A DNA stretch of 47,972 nucleotides from Emiliania huxleyi CCMP1516 (taxonomy: Eukaryota > Haptophyta > Isochrysidales > Noelaerhabdaceae): NCBI RefSeq assembly GCF_000372725.1, contig NW_005194814.1, forward strand, positions 412,624 to 460,595. Reading direction: 5' to 3'. The notes under the pieces were generated by a model. The model was not told where the DNA came from and ran no database searches. It saw nothing but the letters and a program-made list of their open reading frames with translations. Shown one piece after another: positions 37,958 to 47,682 of the stretch (the first letter of the stretch is position 1; each line of letters starts with the position of its first letter). The translations under genes were made by a program, and so were the position numbers.

Positions 37958-38455
37958 ATGGCGACTCAGTGCGGCCTCGTACCGTGCGTGCCCACGACCG
38001 ACACGGCGGCGGAGCGTGACTCTCACACAGCTCGGTTCAAGCTCCGTGCAGTCCGCGCCGCACTTGCGCGCCCAGTCTGGCGGCGTATCAGCCCGACGTG
38101 CCGCGAGTTTGGAGTCAGCTCGCCCGATTTGCGCGGCTGGATCAAAGACAGAGACGAGCTCGAGGCGCTGTGTGTGCTTGAGGCATACGTCGACGCTGTG
38201 CTTGAAGGACCGACGCTGCCCGATTCGCCGAGGTGCATCACTTGGCCTCACAACAGCACGGGGACGCTCCCTGAGCAGGAGGCTCCCGCCTCTGAGACCG
38301 GGCCTCCCATGTGTTCGAATGAGCCCCAGACGTGTCTGGCGAAGCTGTCGACGCGGCAGACGGCTTTCTGGCTCGATCCGCTCGAAGAACTGTCGGAAGA
38401 GAACTCGTGGTCAACGTGCCGGATGGCGTGGTCGCGCAATACACGCGGGAGCTAA
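37958..38455 (+). CDS. HTH-bearing protein, transposase-like DNA-binding domain, copy 1
   Basis: A frame with ATG at 37958, 165 aa. The segment ARFKLRAVRAALARPVWRRI then CREFGVSSPDLRGWIKDRDE has the helix-turn-helix spacing of pogo/psq-type DNA-binding domains found in transposases and related regulators. After about residue 75 the sequence becomes Ser/Thr/Pro-rich without a DDE catalytic core. The region is tandemly duplicated at 38922 onward. Probably a transposon-derived fragment; a domesticated DNA-binding protein is possible. Confidence 0.4.
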   Translation: MATQCGLVPCVPTTDTAAERDSHTARFKLRAVRAALARPVWRRISPTCREFGVSSPDLRGWIKDRDELEALCVLEAYVDAVLEGPTLPDSPRCITWPHNSTGTLPEQEAPASETGPPMCSNEPQTCLAKLSTRQTAFWLDPLEELSEENSWSTCRMAWSRNTRGS

Positions 38456-38750
38456 GCGGCTTGGTTGCCCTCGGTTAGTCCGCTAGCGCTGGTCGGATGG
38501 AGGGCATCGATGCCGGCCGGCCGAGTCGTGAGAATGTCCGATCTTGAGCTCAGCCACGTGGCCGTCAGTGCCGTCGTGTTCAGTCGTTCGTTTGTCCAAG
38601 CAAAGAGAGATGTCATTGTCTTCTGTGTTCTGACGGTGATACACGAATGCCATACAGTGTACAAGCCGTATCTGTGAGTACGTCCAGCATGTGTCTTAGA
38701 TAGAGTGTACCGATTCGTGTGTCCCATATGTGTCCGTGTGTGCATCCGTG
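38034..38750 (+). repeat. about 0.72-kb tandem duplication, copy 1
   Basis: Begins near TTCAAGCTCCGTGCAGTC and continues through GTGTCTTAGATAGAGTGTA and TGTGTCCGTGTGTGC. The same order recurs 888-904 bp downstream. Identity is high in the first 400 bp and lower, with indels, afterwards. Confidence 0.85.
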
Positions 38751-38921
38751 TTCGTAAACGTACTGAGAAAAGGGAGGAGTCGAGCTCGAGCACAGGCTGA
38801 GGGTCTCTCTTCGGTTCGTACCGCAAGAAGGACGCATTTCTCAATACAACCTCTCCCTCTCTACCTCCTCTACGCGGGCAGCCGCGTCGAAGTACGGAGG
38901 GGCCCTTCGCAGAGGGCGTTC

Positions 38922-39655
38922 GGTTCAAGCTCCGTGCAGTCCGCGCCGCACTTGCCCGCCCAGTCTGGTATCGCATCAGCCCGACGTGCCGCGAGTTTGG
39001 AGTCAGCTCGCCCGAGCTGCGCGGCTGGATCAAAGACAGAGACGAGCTCGAGGCGCTGGGTGTGCTTGAGGCATACGTCGACGCTGTGCTTGAGGGACCG
39101 ACGCTGCCCGATTCGCCGAGGTGCATCACTTGGCCTCACAACAGCACGGGGACGCTCCCTGAGCAGGAGGCTCCCGCCTCTGAGACCGGGCCTCCCATGT
39201 GTTCGAATGAGCCCCAGACGTGTCTGGCGAAGCTATCGACGCGGCAGACGGCTTTCTGGCTCGATCCGCTCGAAGAACTGTCGGAAGAGAACTCGTGGTC
39301 AACGTGCCGGATGGCGTGGTCGCGCAATACGCGCGCGAGCTAGGGCGACTCCCACTACGGCTAGAGGGGGGGGGGGGGGCAGGAAACGGCTTGGTTGCCC
39401 TCGGTTAGTCCGCTAGCGCTGGTCAGATGGAGGGCATCGACGCCGGCCGGCCGCGTCGTGAGTCCGATCTTGAGCCACAGCACGTGGCCCTCAGTGCCGT
39501 TCGTTTGTGTCCAAAAAGAGCCGTGTCGTCACGACTCTCTCGTGTACAACAAAATCTGTGAGTACGGCTCTACGTTGTCCAAGCATATCGCATGTGTCTT
39601 AGATAGAGTGTATCGATTCGTGTGTCCCTTATGTGTCCGTGTGTGCCGCCTCCCG
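38922..39655 (+). repeat. about 0.72-kb tandem duplication, copy 2
   Basis: Second copy of 38034-38750. It carries the same HTH coding segment (substitutions include R-to-Y and D-to-E) but no upstream ATG in that frame, plus a poly-G insertion at 39367-39379. The ORF is therefore likely non-functional here. Confidence 0.85.
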
Positions 39656-39895
39656 GTGTGGGTGTGGCGTCGGCGTGTGAGGTGTGTGCGGCGTGTGTGT
39701 GCGTAGTAGGTGTGTGTGTGTGGTGTGTCAGAGAGACGACAGACGAGTCGTGTGACTGTATGTCTCTGAGAGTCGAGCCGACAGCCGAGACGCGAGAGAC
39801 AGAGATCAGAGAGGGTCTGTCGGTCGTGCAGACAGCAGAGAGAGAGAGACGCAGCGCCAGAAGTGCAGCGAGAGCCTCCTCTTCGGGGTCGGATA
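39656..39895. repeat. GT/GA-rich simple sequence
   Basis: GTGTGTG-rich (39690-39730) followed by GAGAGAGA-rich stretches (39836-39852). No gene is supported between here and 40096. Confidence 0.7.
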
Positions 39896-40096
39896 TATTA
39901 TAACTGGCGCCACTACATAACGGTCCGGACCAATACCGCCTGCTGAAATGGATAACAGACCAAAGCTCTCAGTGAAAATCTTGAGCCCAGCCTAACTAAG
40001 GAGAACGTTAACGAGAAAGCGGAGAGAAACCGGCGGCACGGCGGTCGTTGCGTGCAATAAGCCACTAACAATTCTCCTCGGCGATACCAGAATGTG

Positions 40097-40801
40097 TCAG
40101 CTTGCTCGCTTCGCTCGACTCTTGCCGCGCACTCGCCGCCGGCATAGACACGTCGCCAGCAGCAGGCCGGCGCACGGCAGCATGACCCCGCTCCCTCCGA
40201 GCGCGGCGCTGCCCGCGGGCCCGAGTCTCCAAAAGTCGCCGCCCTCCACGGCCCCTTTGCGGAGGTTGACCCCGCGTAGGTAGGGCACCCGCCGCGGGAG
40301 GCTCGCGTTCGGCTCGCTCTCGCCTCCGCCGGTAAGCACCCACGCCGCGGCGATCGCCCGGTGCTGGCCCTCCTCGATCGAGTAGCGCGCCGACTCCTCG
40401 CACGGCGATGCGGCGGCAAAGGTGAGCGAGACGGCCTCCGCGGCCGTGGCGTGCCGAGCAAAGATGCGGGCGCCGCGCGCGAGGCGCGCGAACGAGAGCG
40501 CTTCGGAGAGGCTCACGGCCGAGAGCAGCCAGGGCACGCGCAGCGCCGCGGCCTGCATCCCGCCGAGTCTCCGGATGACAGACACGACCTGCCGCAGGCT
40601 GCGCCCCTCCGCCAGCAGCGCGCGGTTACTGTCCCCCGACCAACAGACGAAGCAATCGAGGAACGTGTGGATAGGCGCGGAGCCGCTCAGCAGCTCACGA
40701 TCCTCCGGTGCGCCGAGGACAAAGTCGCGGACCCGGGCCTTCTCGTCGGGCGCGAGGAGCGCGAGCGCCGCGTCCGCGTCGATGGGCCTCTCGGCCACCA
40801 T
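40097..40801 (-). CDS. unknown protein with C-terminal membrane anchor
   Basis: The ATG at 40801 (CACCATG-like reverse context is absent, but it is the first Met in a globular stretch) gives 234 aa. The frame is open further upstream to 40939, where composition is basic and less protein-like. The product has an all-alpha look (ADAALALLAPDEKARVRDFV, LRQVVSVIRRLGGMQAAAL, SLSEALSFARLARGARIFAR). It ends with a single hydrophobic segment (SGVMLPCAGLLLATCLC) and a strongly basic tail, the layout of a tail-anchored protein. No family recognised. Upstream on the coding strand (40980-41000) is a GAAAGAAAGAA tract like those before several other genes. Confidence 0.6.
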   Translation of the reverse strand: MVAERPIDADAALALLAPDEKARVRDFVLGAPEDRELLSGSAPIHTFLDCFVCWSGDSNRALLAEGRSLRQVVSVIRRLGGMQAAALRVPWLLSAVSLSEALSFARLARGARIFARHATAAEAVSLTFAAASPCEESARYSIEEGQHRAIAAAWVLTGGGESEPNASLPRRVPYLRGVNLRKGAVEGGDFWRLGPAGSAALGGSGVMLPCAGLLLATCLCRRRVRGKSRAKRAS

Positions 40802-41025
40802 GTTGCAATACGCACGGCAGCAGCAGCAGCGTGCGGACACCCAGGCGGCGACACCCAGTGGCGGCAGCAGCGCCTGGATTTCTTGCAGACGCGTTTCGTC
40901 TTTCTTTGAAGGGTGTTTACGGGGACAACGCGGCTTCACCTGGCAGCCAGCCAGCGATCAACAAGAAGGAGCGCCTTCTTTCTTTCTTTTTTGCGGAGGG
41001 TTCATAGGAAAACTGAGGCTGAGGC

Positions 41026-42254
41026 CTATGCGGAAATTCTCTGGTTTGGAAAATTCGTCATTTCTGCTTGGCGCGCGACGCGCAGCGGTGTGTGTGGCGT
41101 GGCCACCTCCGCGACCTCTGCCGCCGTCCGCGTGCATGGCATCAACTCTTTCCAAACGGCCTCGCGGGAGATGGCCGGCGTGATGCTCATCGCAAACCTC
41201 TCGACCGCCTCCAGCATCGCGTCCCTGAGCAGCGAGCGGCCGGGGGGGAGCATCCGCCACGTGCTCTCAAAGTCCGCCGTCAGACCGATCACGTCCTTCA
41301 CCGCGAACGTCACCTCGGGCAGATCCGCATACTCGGGAAGAGGCCGCAGACGCACGCCCATCACCGCCTGCGTGCCGCCGAGCATGCACGGGCCTTTCCC
41401 GACGACGACGTGCGGGTGGTCCGCGTAGTCGACGATTCTCGCGCGGACGTGAGTGGCGAGGAAGACGAGCCGACCGATCCTGTGCTCCTTCTTCCGCCTT
41501 GAGCCCGAGTTAGGGCGGTTCGGCTTCTTGCTGTGGCGCACCTCGCCCTCCTCGAGCGGGTCGGGCTCGGCGCGGCTCCTCTTCTTGAGGTCGCGAGGAC
41601 GCTGCGGGCCGGAGAGTGTTCCCTAATCGGGGCACGCGCGCGCGGTCGATTAGCGTGGGTGGGGGGAGGGGGGGAGCACGCGCGGCTCGCCTCCCGCATC
41701 ATCCGCTGCACGGCGGCCTCCACCGACTGCGGCGGCGTGTTGATGTGCGAGTAGGGCCGCCCCTCGCCAACGGTGATCCAGCCCTCCCACTGCGCCGTCG
41801 GAGAGTGGGGGCGCATGGCGGGCGGCTCGTCGAAGGTCTTTGCGACCGCTGCGGCCAGCATCGGCGAGAAGCGCTCGACAATCTCCTCCCCATGTTTTTC
41901 CTTGCGCTCGCACCACGTGCCGAGGAGAAAGGGGTCAAAGTCGCCGCGCACGTACACCTCGAACGCGTCCATGCAGTTGATGTGGGCGTCCTTGTCCCCG
42001 CAGATGGCGGCGTAGACCTGTTGGCACGCCCGAGGAAAGCCTGTATACTCCTTTCCGAGCAGCTGCCGCGCCCTCGCGAACCTCTCGGCCTCAAAGGCCT
42101 GCACGCCGAGCGCCCTTGGTGGCCCGCACACGCGGACGACACGCGTGATGCCGAGCCGCTTCGCGTCAAAGTCGATGACCTCGAGCACGACGATCGGGAC
42201 TCGATGCCCGCCGATGCGCTCGCGGTAAGTGACGAGGAGGCGAGGCACTCGCAT
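41026..42254 (-). CDS. unknown soluble protein, two exons, 379 aa
   Basis: Join complement(41026..41601, 41691..42254). The intron 41602-41690 is GC-AG in phase 0, joining VQRMMRE to RPRDLKKRSRAEPDPLEEGE. The ATG is at 42254. The first half is a mixed alpha/beta protein (VPIVVLEVIDFDAKRLGITR, GKEYTGFPRACQQVYAAIC, FDPFLLGTWCERKEK). A disordered basic/acidic linker follows. The second half contains RLVFLATHVRARIVDYADHP and VTFAVKDVIGLTADFESTW, which look structured. No motif I can name. Phase agreement across the intron and continuous protein-like composition on both sides support it as one gene. CCACAGAAGAGAAT is repeated twice upstream (42274 and 42366 regions on the coding strand). Confidence 0.6.
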
Positions 42255-42553
42255 TTGTGTACGGCGCGCGGCGTTTATTCTCTTCTGTGGTGAGCCGGTG
42301 TGTGTGCCAGTCCGCGCCAGTCCGCGCCCTTGTCGTGCCAGTGCTGTGAGAGAGGCGGTTTTAAGAATTCTCTTCTGTGGGGCAAAGCCCTTGGGCAGGC
42401 CCTATGCCTCCCTTTTCTTTTTTGTTTTTCTGGCACTCACGAACACATCACATACTCATAAGCAACCTTGTCGCCAATGCAGGAGCTGACTGACGGATAC
42501 TACGCAGCCTGCGGCTGCTGCTGGCGTTATTGAGCCTTGCGTCCGCCCAACGT

Positions 42554-43506
42554 GCCTGTGTACTCGCTTAGTGTGGGTAAACCATAAAAGTAGGTTTGAA
42601 TTGTCCACGTAAGGCTTGGTGAGTGGTTGGGGTGGCCTCAGGCATCCCCAAGGGAGCCTCTGCGGTGCCACATAAGCAGCTTAGTGATTGTCGAGACTTT
42701 AAAGTATTCGTCGGAAGAAACGCGAACAAGACACGACGGTACTATGGTCACCAGTAAACCATAATTCGACTTTGAGGGATCATATCTCAAAAATCCGGGA
42801 GATAGCATAGCCTTATTGTTGCATATTATGCCACATAAGGTCAAACTCGACCCCACAAGCATCAAGAACCCGATGCTCCGGCTCGACTGTGCCGGCACAC
42901 TGCCTCCTCGCGCCAGATGCTCGCAGGCCGTCGCGGCCCGTGGTGCACCAGAGAGAGAGGTCGACACGTTGCCCCCGCCGGCGAGTCCGCGCGGCTCAGG
43001 CCGGCCAGAAGGTGTGTGGTGGCGGCACCGTGGCAGGATTGCGGAGAAGAGCTCGCCGAACGCGAGCAGCAGATGGCCAAAGTGTGCCAGCGCGAGAGCC
43101 TCGCGAGCGGGCGCAGAAGGAGCTCGCCGTGACACGATGCCGGGCGGTGGTGGTGCTCTGGCGGCTGTGCACAGTGGGCAGGGCCAGGCTGCAGCAGGGC
43201 AGCACGATGGTAGTGCCCTGCTGCAGCCTGGTCTGACATGCACAGGGCGAACAGAGGCGGTACTATCGTCCGGCGCTCGTCGTCGAATCTGGGCCAACTT
43301 CGACCGCCGCCACAGCTCGCCACGAGCACGCAGCGACAAAATGTTGACTGTACGGAAGTTGAGGCTGGTCGAGAGGAAAAGGCTGCCGTGCAAGCCGGCA
43401 GCAGGCCGGCTCGGCGTGGACTGCCGCGGCGACTTTTATGGGCTTCTCTGTTCATAGTACCGTATACGGTACTATGGTTTACCCACACTAAGCGAGTATG
43501 CCTGTG
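42554..43506. mobile_element. 937-bp DNA transposon with 26-bp TIRs and 8-bp target duplication
   Basis: Terminal inverted repeats 42562-42587 and 43473-43498 match over 26 bp (start TACTCGCTTAGTGTGGGTAA). TGCCTGTG flanks both sides exactly (42554-42561 and 43499-43506). The 8-bp duplication points to hAT or a similar superfamily. No transposase is recognisable inside, so it is probably non-autonomous. Near the right end lies a 24-bp palindrome (43454-43477, CATAGTACCGTATACGG...). Confidence 0.9.
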
Positions 43507-43627
43507 TGCGTCGCGACAGCGCGGAGGCCTTCCCTCGGCCGGGTAGTGGCGGCTCCCCTCGCCACGAGCGCTGCGGACGAGCAGGTGGAGGCGGGCCGGC
43601 TGCTTGATGCGGCAGAGACGCCTTGCT

Positions 43628-45731
43628 GTCTGTCTCTGAGGGAGGGTGTAGAGGATGTAGAGTGTAGAGCGCTGTAGAGCTGTAGAGATGTAGAGCTGTA
43701 GAGATGTAGAGCGCTCTGGAGCGCTGTAGAGCTGTAGAGCTCTACATCGGCTGCGTGACGAACTGCCTCCGTTGTAGAGCGATGTAGAGCGCGATTTTGT
43801 TGTAGAGTTTGTTGTAGAGGCTCTACAGCAAAACCGCCGGGAAGGCAGTGACTCAAAGAGGTCGAGTCGCACTAATGGGGTGTCTCCGAGCTTACTGGAG
43901 CTCTGATGGACGGCCCTGACTATCCCTGACACACAGAGAGTCACTCTGACGGCACACAACACCCTATAACTGCGTCATGACCAGCCTGCCATGCGTCGCC
44001 GGTGCCGCATTCGTCGCTGTGCTTCTTTAGCAGGCGGTGGACTGTCGGCTGCGAGGACGGTCGCATTTGCGCGAGGCGAGGCGAGCATTTAGACGCGTTG
44101 CATGCGCCATGACTCGCGCCAGCGCGTGCGGGAGCTCCTGGCTGAGCGTTGAGTCCAAGCGAGTTGCGCTGGCCACGATCGCTACGCCGAGCCGAGCTGA
44201 CGCGCCGAGGCGCCGGCCAGTCGCAGCCGCGAGGCATGCCACAGCAGCAGAGGCACCTGCCACCCATTGGGCGGGCAGACAGAAGGCCAGGGCAGCACTG
44301 GCAAGTGCAACGCGCCTCATGTCGGAGAGCGACCGTGCCTCGTTCGCCGCTTATTGGCTGCAATAGCGCGCGGGCAACGCTGCTCGGCCACTCGGTCGCG
44401 CGCCACGGTGGTCCCGCCCACATACTCGGCGCGAGTCTCAACCTCCGCAGAGTAGTTCTGAAAGGAGTTGGTCCTCAGGCAGGCCGGGAAACTCGAGCGG
44501 GTAGTCTTCAGCATGCTGATCACATGCCGAGAGAGCAGGGCGGGATGCCCATCGCTCGCTCGTGGAGTAATGTGACCAGCGGCGGCGGCGAGCGATGCAG
44601 CCCCCACGACGGCGCTCCCCATGGGATCAACGCGCGCCGCCGCCGTGAAGACGGGCCCCAAGCAGCGGGTCATGTCAGACAGGGCTGCGAACGGGACGTC
44701 GGCCGTAGGGTCGCAAAGAGCCCCGACCGTCGCGTACTGCAAGAAGTCGACGGCCTTCGCTTCTGCAGATGGCGCTGGTCCCAAGGGCACGATAGCCTCA
44801 GAGTGCCCCAAATCGCCCCACTGCAGATAGAGCTCGGGCACCGGGATTTGGCGGGAGTGCAGAGCCTGGATGCACACCGTACGGAACGCATCCTCATCCA
44901 CGTGCACCGTGCCGAAAACGCCGAGGTCGGACAAGGCACCGAGGATGCGGCGCCAAGCCGCGGCCGATACGGCCAGCCGCAAGACGCTGAGCCTGTCAAA
45001 GTGGGCGGCCACAGCGGGCTCGGGCTCACTGAAGGGGAGCAGCGCACTGATGGCGACCCACTGCGGAATCTGGGCCCACGACGGTTGCATCCCCGGAGGA
45101 GGAGGGGGCAGCTGGAGGAGGGCCGGATTGCCCACCACAGACCACGGAATGAAGCGCATAGTAGAGCCTACCACTGTTGAGTCGACGGGTATCACCAGTG
45201 GCTTTGCGGGATCGGGGTGCTGCTCGGCCGGAATGCTGAGCTCGGCGGCCGTGAGGTCTGGCATCGCGGCGCCGGTCGTCTCGTCGAGGGCTACCTCTCG
45301 ATTCTACTCCCGTGTCACAACAACGAGGCACGAGAGCGTGCACGACAGAGCGACGGCGCAGCGTACCGCCGTCCAGCTAAAAAGCGGCGGCCGACGGTTG
45401 CTGCGCAAAGTGATCAGTTCTAAAATAGGTGCCGGGGCCCAACGGATAGATGAATCCGGGGCACCCTCCGCTCGAATCCCTGGCCGGGGTTCGAGGTGGC
45501 CCCCACCCTGGGGCCTCCCATCAAAGGGACTGCGGCAGAAGACGCCCAATCTTGCACAAGTGCAAGAACCATACTTGTAGAGCGCCTCTACATCGCTCTA
45601 CAACGGAGGCAGTTCGTCACGCGGCGGATGTAGAGCTCTACAGCTCTACAGCGCTCCAGAGCGCTCTACATCTCTACAGCTCTACAGCGCTCTACACTCT
45701 ACATCCTCTACACCCTCCCTCAGGTCTGTCT
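43628..45731. mobile_element. 2.09-kb hAT-like DNA transposon with GTAGAG-rich inverted ends and an internal ORF
   Basis: The element 43636-45723 begins CTGAGGGAGGGTGTAGAGG and ends with the exact inverse. The inverted ends extend about 160 bp and consist of repeated GTAGAGC/GTAGAGATG heptamers, reading inward. The target duplication GTCTGTCT is perfect at 43628-43635 and 45724-45731. Subterminal motif arrays plus an 8-bp duplication are typical of hAT elements. It inserted 130 bp beyond the neighbouring 937-bp element. Confidence 0.9.
44317..45264 (-). CDS. unknown 315-aa protein carried inside the hAT-like element
   Basis: The ATG at 45264 opens a long frame to 44317. Composition is globular through about residue 250 (VDSTVVGSTMRFIPWSVVGN, PQWVAISALLPFSEPEPAV, FDRLSVLRLAVSAAAWRRIL, VDEDAFRTVCIQALHSRQIP) and then becomes basic and disordered. 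No hAT dimerisation domain, BED finger or DDE motif is recognisable, so it is not an obvious transposase. It may be cargo or a degenerate transposase N-terminus. A second small frame (44027-44320 minus) starts with a signal-peptide-like MRRVALASAALAFCLPAQWV and could be a separate short exon or chance. Confidence 0.5.
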   Translation of the reverse strand: MPDLTAAELSIPAEQHPDPAKPLVIPVDSTVVGSTMRFIPWSVVGNPALLQLPPPPPGMQPSWAQIPQWVAISALLPFSEPEPAVAAHFDRLSVLRLAVSAAAWRRILGALSDLGVFGTVHVDEDAFRTVCIQALHSRQIPVPELYLQWGDLGHSEAIVPLGPAPSAEAKAVDFLQYATVGALCDPTADVPFAALSDMTRCLGPVFTAAARVDPMGSAVVGAASLAAAAGHITPRASDGHPALLSRHVISMLKTTRSSFPACLRTNSFQNYSAEVETRAEYVGGTTVARDRVAEQRCPRAIAANKRRTRHGRSPT

Positions 45732-46064
45732 GAGCGGGACGCTCACGGCGGACGCGCTGCTGGTGGCCGTCGAGGCTAGTGGGAGACCGCACAATTTTTC
45801 CTAAGGATATCTCACAGAATCTCACATGCATGCACCCTGAACCTCGTCCCCATCGGCGCCACCGTTTCCCATACCTTCAACTCCGGAGTAACGCTCCACC
45901 AGGCAGCCGATATCTCCGTCCTTCTCGTTCTCTTTGTTGTACCCGCCCGCAGCGTACAGCTTACCGCCACGGCGTGCGAGTCTCGCCGTCTCGCGCTGTC
46001 GTCAGTGACGAGTGACCCTCCCCCGGGGGGCCCGATCACGGGCCTCATTTCCGCAGAAAAGAAA

Positions 46065-46108
46065 GAAAGAAAGAAAACAGACACGCCAAACGAGGGATGG
46101 GAGGAGGA
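46065..46108 (+). repeat. 45-bp dispersed element, copy C
   Basis: GAAAGAAAGAAAACAGAC, a 9-nt spacer, GAGGGATGGGAGGA. Same spacing as copies A and B. It lies about 460 bp upstream of the small Cys/His ORF. The remainder of 45732-46526 has no supported gene. Confidence 0.75.
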
Positions 46109-46526
46109 CAGGGTCCCCACCTGCACGAGCAGGATTTTGGAAGGACGATCAGGGGGACAGGTGGGGCTCTCCTGCTCCTGACAAGGGACACGACAGGTTT
46201 GCAGCGCGGTGCGCGGTGGACTCCCACATCCACTGGCGGTCTCATCTCAGTCTAGCGACCTGCCTCCAGCTTGTCGCTGGCAGTCTCTCGCACATGCACA
46301 CTGACACAGGGGTGGCAGGGGCGGCGGCACGAGTCTCCCACATACTATGCGGGCCTCACTAGAGGTGCGACTGTAGGAAACAAACTGAGTCTCCTTCTTT
46401 TGCAGAGTGAAAAGCGGAAAATTCTCTGGTTTGCGAAGTCTCGTCATTTTGTGTTTCCCCACGCGACTCCCGCTTCCACCGTCCGGGCCACCAGTGGCCG
46501 AGACCTCTGGACCACGCACGTAGCAA

Positions 46527-46784
46527 ATGCAGTGCGCCTACTGCACCAGCCAACTGGTGAGCGGGGGAAGCTGGTACATGCTCGCTGATCGTCGGTATTG
46601 CTGTCAAGAGCACCGCCTGAGCGCACACGCTGCGGCGGCCGCGGCAGCAGCGGCTCGCTCCTCGCCAATCCCTATCCCGATGCAGAAAGTTTGTCGCCCG
46701 AAGCGTGTAGGCAACCCGCTCGAAGCCCTCCGCGTCTGCGCCAATGCAATGCAGCGACCAAGCAGCGACCTGGTGCTGCGCTAA
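46527..46784 (+). CDS. small Cys/His-rich (zinc-binding-like) protein, 85 aa
   Basis: The ATG at 46527 immediately starts MQCAYCTSQLVSGGSWYMLA then DRRYCCQEHRL, i.e. C-x2-C and about 20 residues later C-C-x2-H, the spacing of a small treble-clef or FLZ/LIM-half type zinc site. An Ala run and a basic tail follow, ending with a TAA at 46782-46784. The WYxLxDRRYC pattern looks constrained. It may be a first exon of a longer gene, since the tail is unremarkable. Family unnamed; metal binding inferred from ligand spacing only. Confidence 0.45.
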   Translation: MQCAYCTSQLVSGGSWYMLADRRYCCQEHRLSAHAAAAAAAAARSSPIPIPMQKVCRPKRVGNPLEALRVCANAMQRPSSDLVLR

Positions 46785-47576
46785 TGCTTGAGCACCGTCC
46801 CGGCGGAAAGTCTTTTACGTGTCCGTTCAGCCTCCCAGTCGTATGGATACTCATTCAAGGCGGAACTCCAGTTCACACAGCGCACGCACGACGAATCGTG
46901 CGCGCGAGTCCGTCGCAAGCGATATCCTCTCGTCAGGGCCTTGCGCTGCTTGCGACGATCGCTCCCAACGCCTCGCCACACGCCTGGCCGCTCGACCGCC
47001 CCTTTGACGTGGTGGCGAATACTGAACGCATCCCATGTAACGTGGCATCCCCCGCATGCTCACGCAGCGCTGCATTCCGCGTCTTTCCTCTCTCCGCCGC
47101 CGTCAGCGCTGGGCATGTGCGAGTGCCTCTCAGAGATATGTCAGAGTGTCGTGACCCCGTGTGTCGGGGACTCGGGGGCTGTCACAGTGTTTGCCAAGGT
47201 GCAGCGACCGATGCGGCGGCCCTTGCGGTTGCGCGCACTCCCTGGGACTGGTCTCGCGTGGTATATGTTCCTTTTGCCCCGAGCGACGTGTCCCGAGTCG
47301 TGCCGCGACAATACTCATGTCAATTCTCAACGATAACTTCTCCTCTCGGCTCTCCAAAACCGCCTCAACAGCAGCGCCGCTCCAGCTGTCTCGAGACCTC
47401 ACAGCTCACACCTCTGAGAATGATGCCTCTGACTACCGCGACCAAATCTGCGGCGCGGTTCTCTCTCCGCTCCCCCGGCTCTAGGACACCGCCCGCGCCT
47501 AAGGCTGATGCAAAGCCAGCGGGACCCGACGGCATGGGAGACCTCCCGCTCGCCGACCGCCCCCCCGCCCCTCCCC
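46785..47576. other. spacer without supported gene
   Basis: Overlapping open frames on both strands, none with recognisable motifs. Composition is lower in GC than the genes up to about 47500. Confidence 0.5.
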
Positions 47577-47651
47577 CTAGCGGCGCGAGCCCAGCGCGAG
47601 GCCGACAGCGATGCCGAGCACGAGCCAGGCGAGGGAAGCGAGCGCGCCGCT

Positions 47652-47682
<31 letters not shown>

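Noticed and set aside
42862..43962. 366-aa minus-strand frame spanning both transposons
   Set aside because: It crosses two transposon termini and a target duplication, so it cannot be an ancestral gene; composition gives no family match.
45440..45520. tRNA-like GGTTCGAGG T-loop sequence
   Set aside because: No acceptor, D or anticodon stem of correct spacing could be drawn.
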